Origin: Minisyncoccota bacterium
GTDB taxonomy: Bacteria > Patescibacteriota > Minisyncoccia > Phycocordibacterales > Phycocordibacteraceae
DNA: 5,952 bases
Reading direction: 5' to 3'
Assembly: GCA_028687085.1 (NCBI GenBank)
Contig: JAQUAU010000051.1
Location: 1 to 5,952 of the forward strand
The position numbers and the translations under genes are program-made. Below the pieces are notes generated by a model. That model had not been told where the DNA came from. It searched no databases and saw only the letters and a program-made list of their open reading frames with translations. Positions 4,979 to 5,952 of the stretch are shown one piece after another; positions within the stretch are counted from its first letter, which is position 1, and each line of letters begins with the position of its first letter.

Positions 4979-5952
4979 TTAGTGCGAACTGATATAGGCT
5001 CGAGTAATCGGTCCGCAATTCCCCAGAGCCGGGCTGATGCCGCTCGCTTTCTGGAATCTGATAAGGGCCATCTTGGTCGCTTGACCGAAGGTTGTTGTTT
5101 CGTTCCCCGGGGAACCAGCACCGCTTGTCGCGACGGTATATCCGCGCGCATTCAAGAATGCTTGAAGAGCTCTTACCTCGCTCCCGAGAGAGCCGACAGT
5201 GAGATTTGTATTGAATACGTGTACTGCAGCGCTTGTCGCCGAGCCAGTGAGGGTACCTCCAAGTGAAATCCTTACATTCGCAATCGTCGACGCGTCAGCG
5301 TTAAACGAGGCAAGCACATCAAGGATAGATTGAATTTGTGAAGACGATAGACCTGAGGGATGCGAGGTTTGCATCGCAGCTCCGACGCTCTCGGTCGGAG
5401 CCCCGACTCCAGGGGACGTCGGGGGAGTAGCAGGTTGTACCGTCGGTTCTGCCGGAGTTGCGGGTGTCGCAGGAGTAGCAGAAACCGAGACCGGAGAAAC
5501 GGTGACCGTGTTCGAATCGAGTGTTACGGCAGTCTGCGCGAGCGCACGGCCGTTTAGCGTAGCGCCGGTATTGAGTACGATCGCTGTCTGGTCCAGTATG
5601 GTTCCCTGCATAGCCGCTGTTGTACCGACTGTCGTTTGTCCAGCAACTTGCCAGAAGATGTTCGAGGCTTGTGCGCCGCCCGAGAGGATGATGTGTACGC
5701 CGGAACTCACATCGAGGTTCTGTGCGATTTGGAATATCCAGACATCATTCGCGCCACCCGAGAGTGTGACATCGGTAGGGATAGTCACGCCGGTACCCCA
5801 TTTGTAAACGCCGGGAGCGAGTGTCAGTCCGCCGATATTTCCAGCACCGAGTTCAGTTACTGTGGGCGCACGTCCTGCGGCATCGGTGTAGGCGGTTTGC
5901 ATATCGAGCACTGCGGTAGTCAGCATTGCAGGCGTCGGGTCTGCATAACCGG
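4979..5952 (-). CDS. DUF3494 (ice-binding-like) protein with C-terminal PG-binding domain (5' end outside window)
   Basis: About 323 codons are visible. The frame stays open to the right edge, reading GYADPTPAML before the first internal Met, so the apparent ATG at 5926 is not the true start. The first ~135 residues are the C-terminal two thirds of a DUF3494 domain: 'AVLDMQTAYTDAAGR', 'ELGAGNIGGLTLAPGVYKW', 'NDVWIFQIAQNL', 'ASNIFWQVAGQTTVG', 'TGATLNGRALAQTAVTLD'. Next come a Pro/Thr/Ala linker with ATP repeats and a short helical segment (LSSSQIQSILDVLASFNADA) often seen ahead of such domains in Parcubacteria. The protein ends in a PG_binding_1-like domain ('VGSLGSEVRALQAFLNARGY', 'TTTFGQATKMALIRFQKASGI', then 'GPITRAYI'). 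No LPXTG is present, so wall attachment should be non-covalent. It lies 10 bases upstream of the LPDTG paralogue and is probably in the same operon. A signal peptide and the solenoid N-cap are expected beyond the window. Confidence 0.9.
   Translation of the reverse strand, partial: GYADPTPAMLTTAVLDMQTAYTDAAGRAPTVTELGAGNIGGLTLAPGVYKWGTGVTIPTDVTLSGGANDVWIFQIAQNLDVSSGVHIILSGGAQASNIFWQVAGQTTVGTTAAMQGTILDQTAIVLNTGATLNGRALAQTAVTLDSNTVTVSPVSVSATPATPATPAEPTVQPATPPTSPGVGAPTESVGAAMQTSHPSGLSSSQIQSILDVLASFNADASTIANVRISLGGTLTGSATSAAVHVFNTNLTVGSLGSEVRALQAFLNARGYTVATSGAGSPGNETTTFGQATKMALIRFQKASGISPALGNCGPITRAYISSH

Noticed and set aside
4969..5151. N-terminal extension of the LPDTG protein to 5151
   Set aside because: It would put about 60 Arg-rich residues before a clean MKK signal peptide and overlap the PG-binding domain of the upstream gene.
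4220..5266. Two long plus-strand open frames (4220-4717 and 4721-5266)
   Set aside because: Both mirror the DUF3494 genes, whose domain matches on the minus strand are clear. They arise from lack of stops opposite Ala/Gly/Thr-rich coding sequence.
3616..5952. Antifreeze function for the DUF3494 proteins
   Set aside because: DUF3494 is widespread in proteins from non-cold habitats, and no ice-binding activity can be read from the sequence alone. The entries say ice-binding-like only.

Overview
The window reads as accessory, envelope-related DNA from a Patescibacteria (Candidate Phyla Radiation) genome, most likely of the Parcubacteria/Paceibacteria type. The evidence is the set of protein styles: a peptidoglycan-binding module with the 'TTGYGRVGPTT' ending typical of that group, DUF3494 domains fused to Pro/Thr-rich linkers and a PG-binding domain, a short class F-like sortase, and a GH18-like secreted protein beginning 'GWLPYWR'. 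Taxonomy is recalled from family knowledge and has not been searched. All credible genes lie on the minus strand, so transcription runs from high to low coordinates. No rRNA, tRNA, CRISPR array or insertion sequence was recognised.

Region A (5952 to 3042) is a surface-display block. It opens with a DUF3494 (ice-binding-like) protein ending in a PG-binding domain, whose 5' end lies outside the window. Ten bases later comes a second DUF3494 protein with a DUF7507/DUF11-like domain, a Pro/Val stalk and a C-terminal LPDTG sorting signal. That gene overlaps by 8 bases a sortase with a complete His-Cys-Arg catalytic set. The layout predicts two related beta-solenoid proteins held on the wall in different ways: one non-covalently through the PG-binding domain, the other covalently by the adjacent sortase. 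A secreted PG-binding/fibronectin-III-like protein follows (2942 to 2232) and ends at a strong hairpin.

Region B (about 2160 to 857) holds a 30-residue, single-helix membrane micro-ORF. Its stop codon overlaps the ribosome-binding site of a YeiH-family (UPF0324, putative anion/sulfate exporter) membrane protein. A hairpin followed by a T-run closes this unit.

Region C (843 to 1) holds a PAP2-family membrane phosphatase followed closely by the start of a secreted GH18-like protein that runs off the left edge.

The most notable points are the paired DUF3494 proteins with different anchors plus their sortase, the 30-aa ORF coupled to the YeiH-like transporter, and a perfect 20-bp inverted repeat inside the sortase coding sequence.
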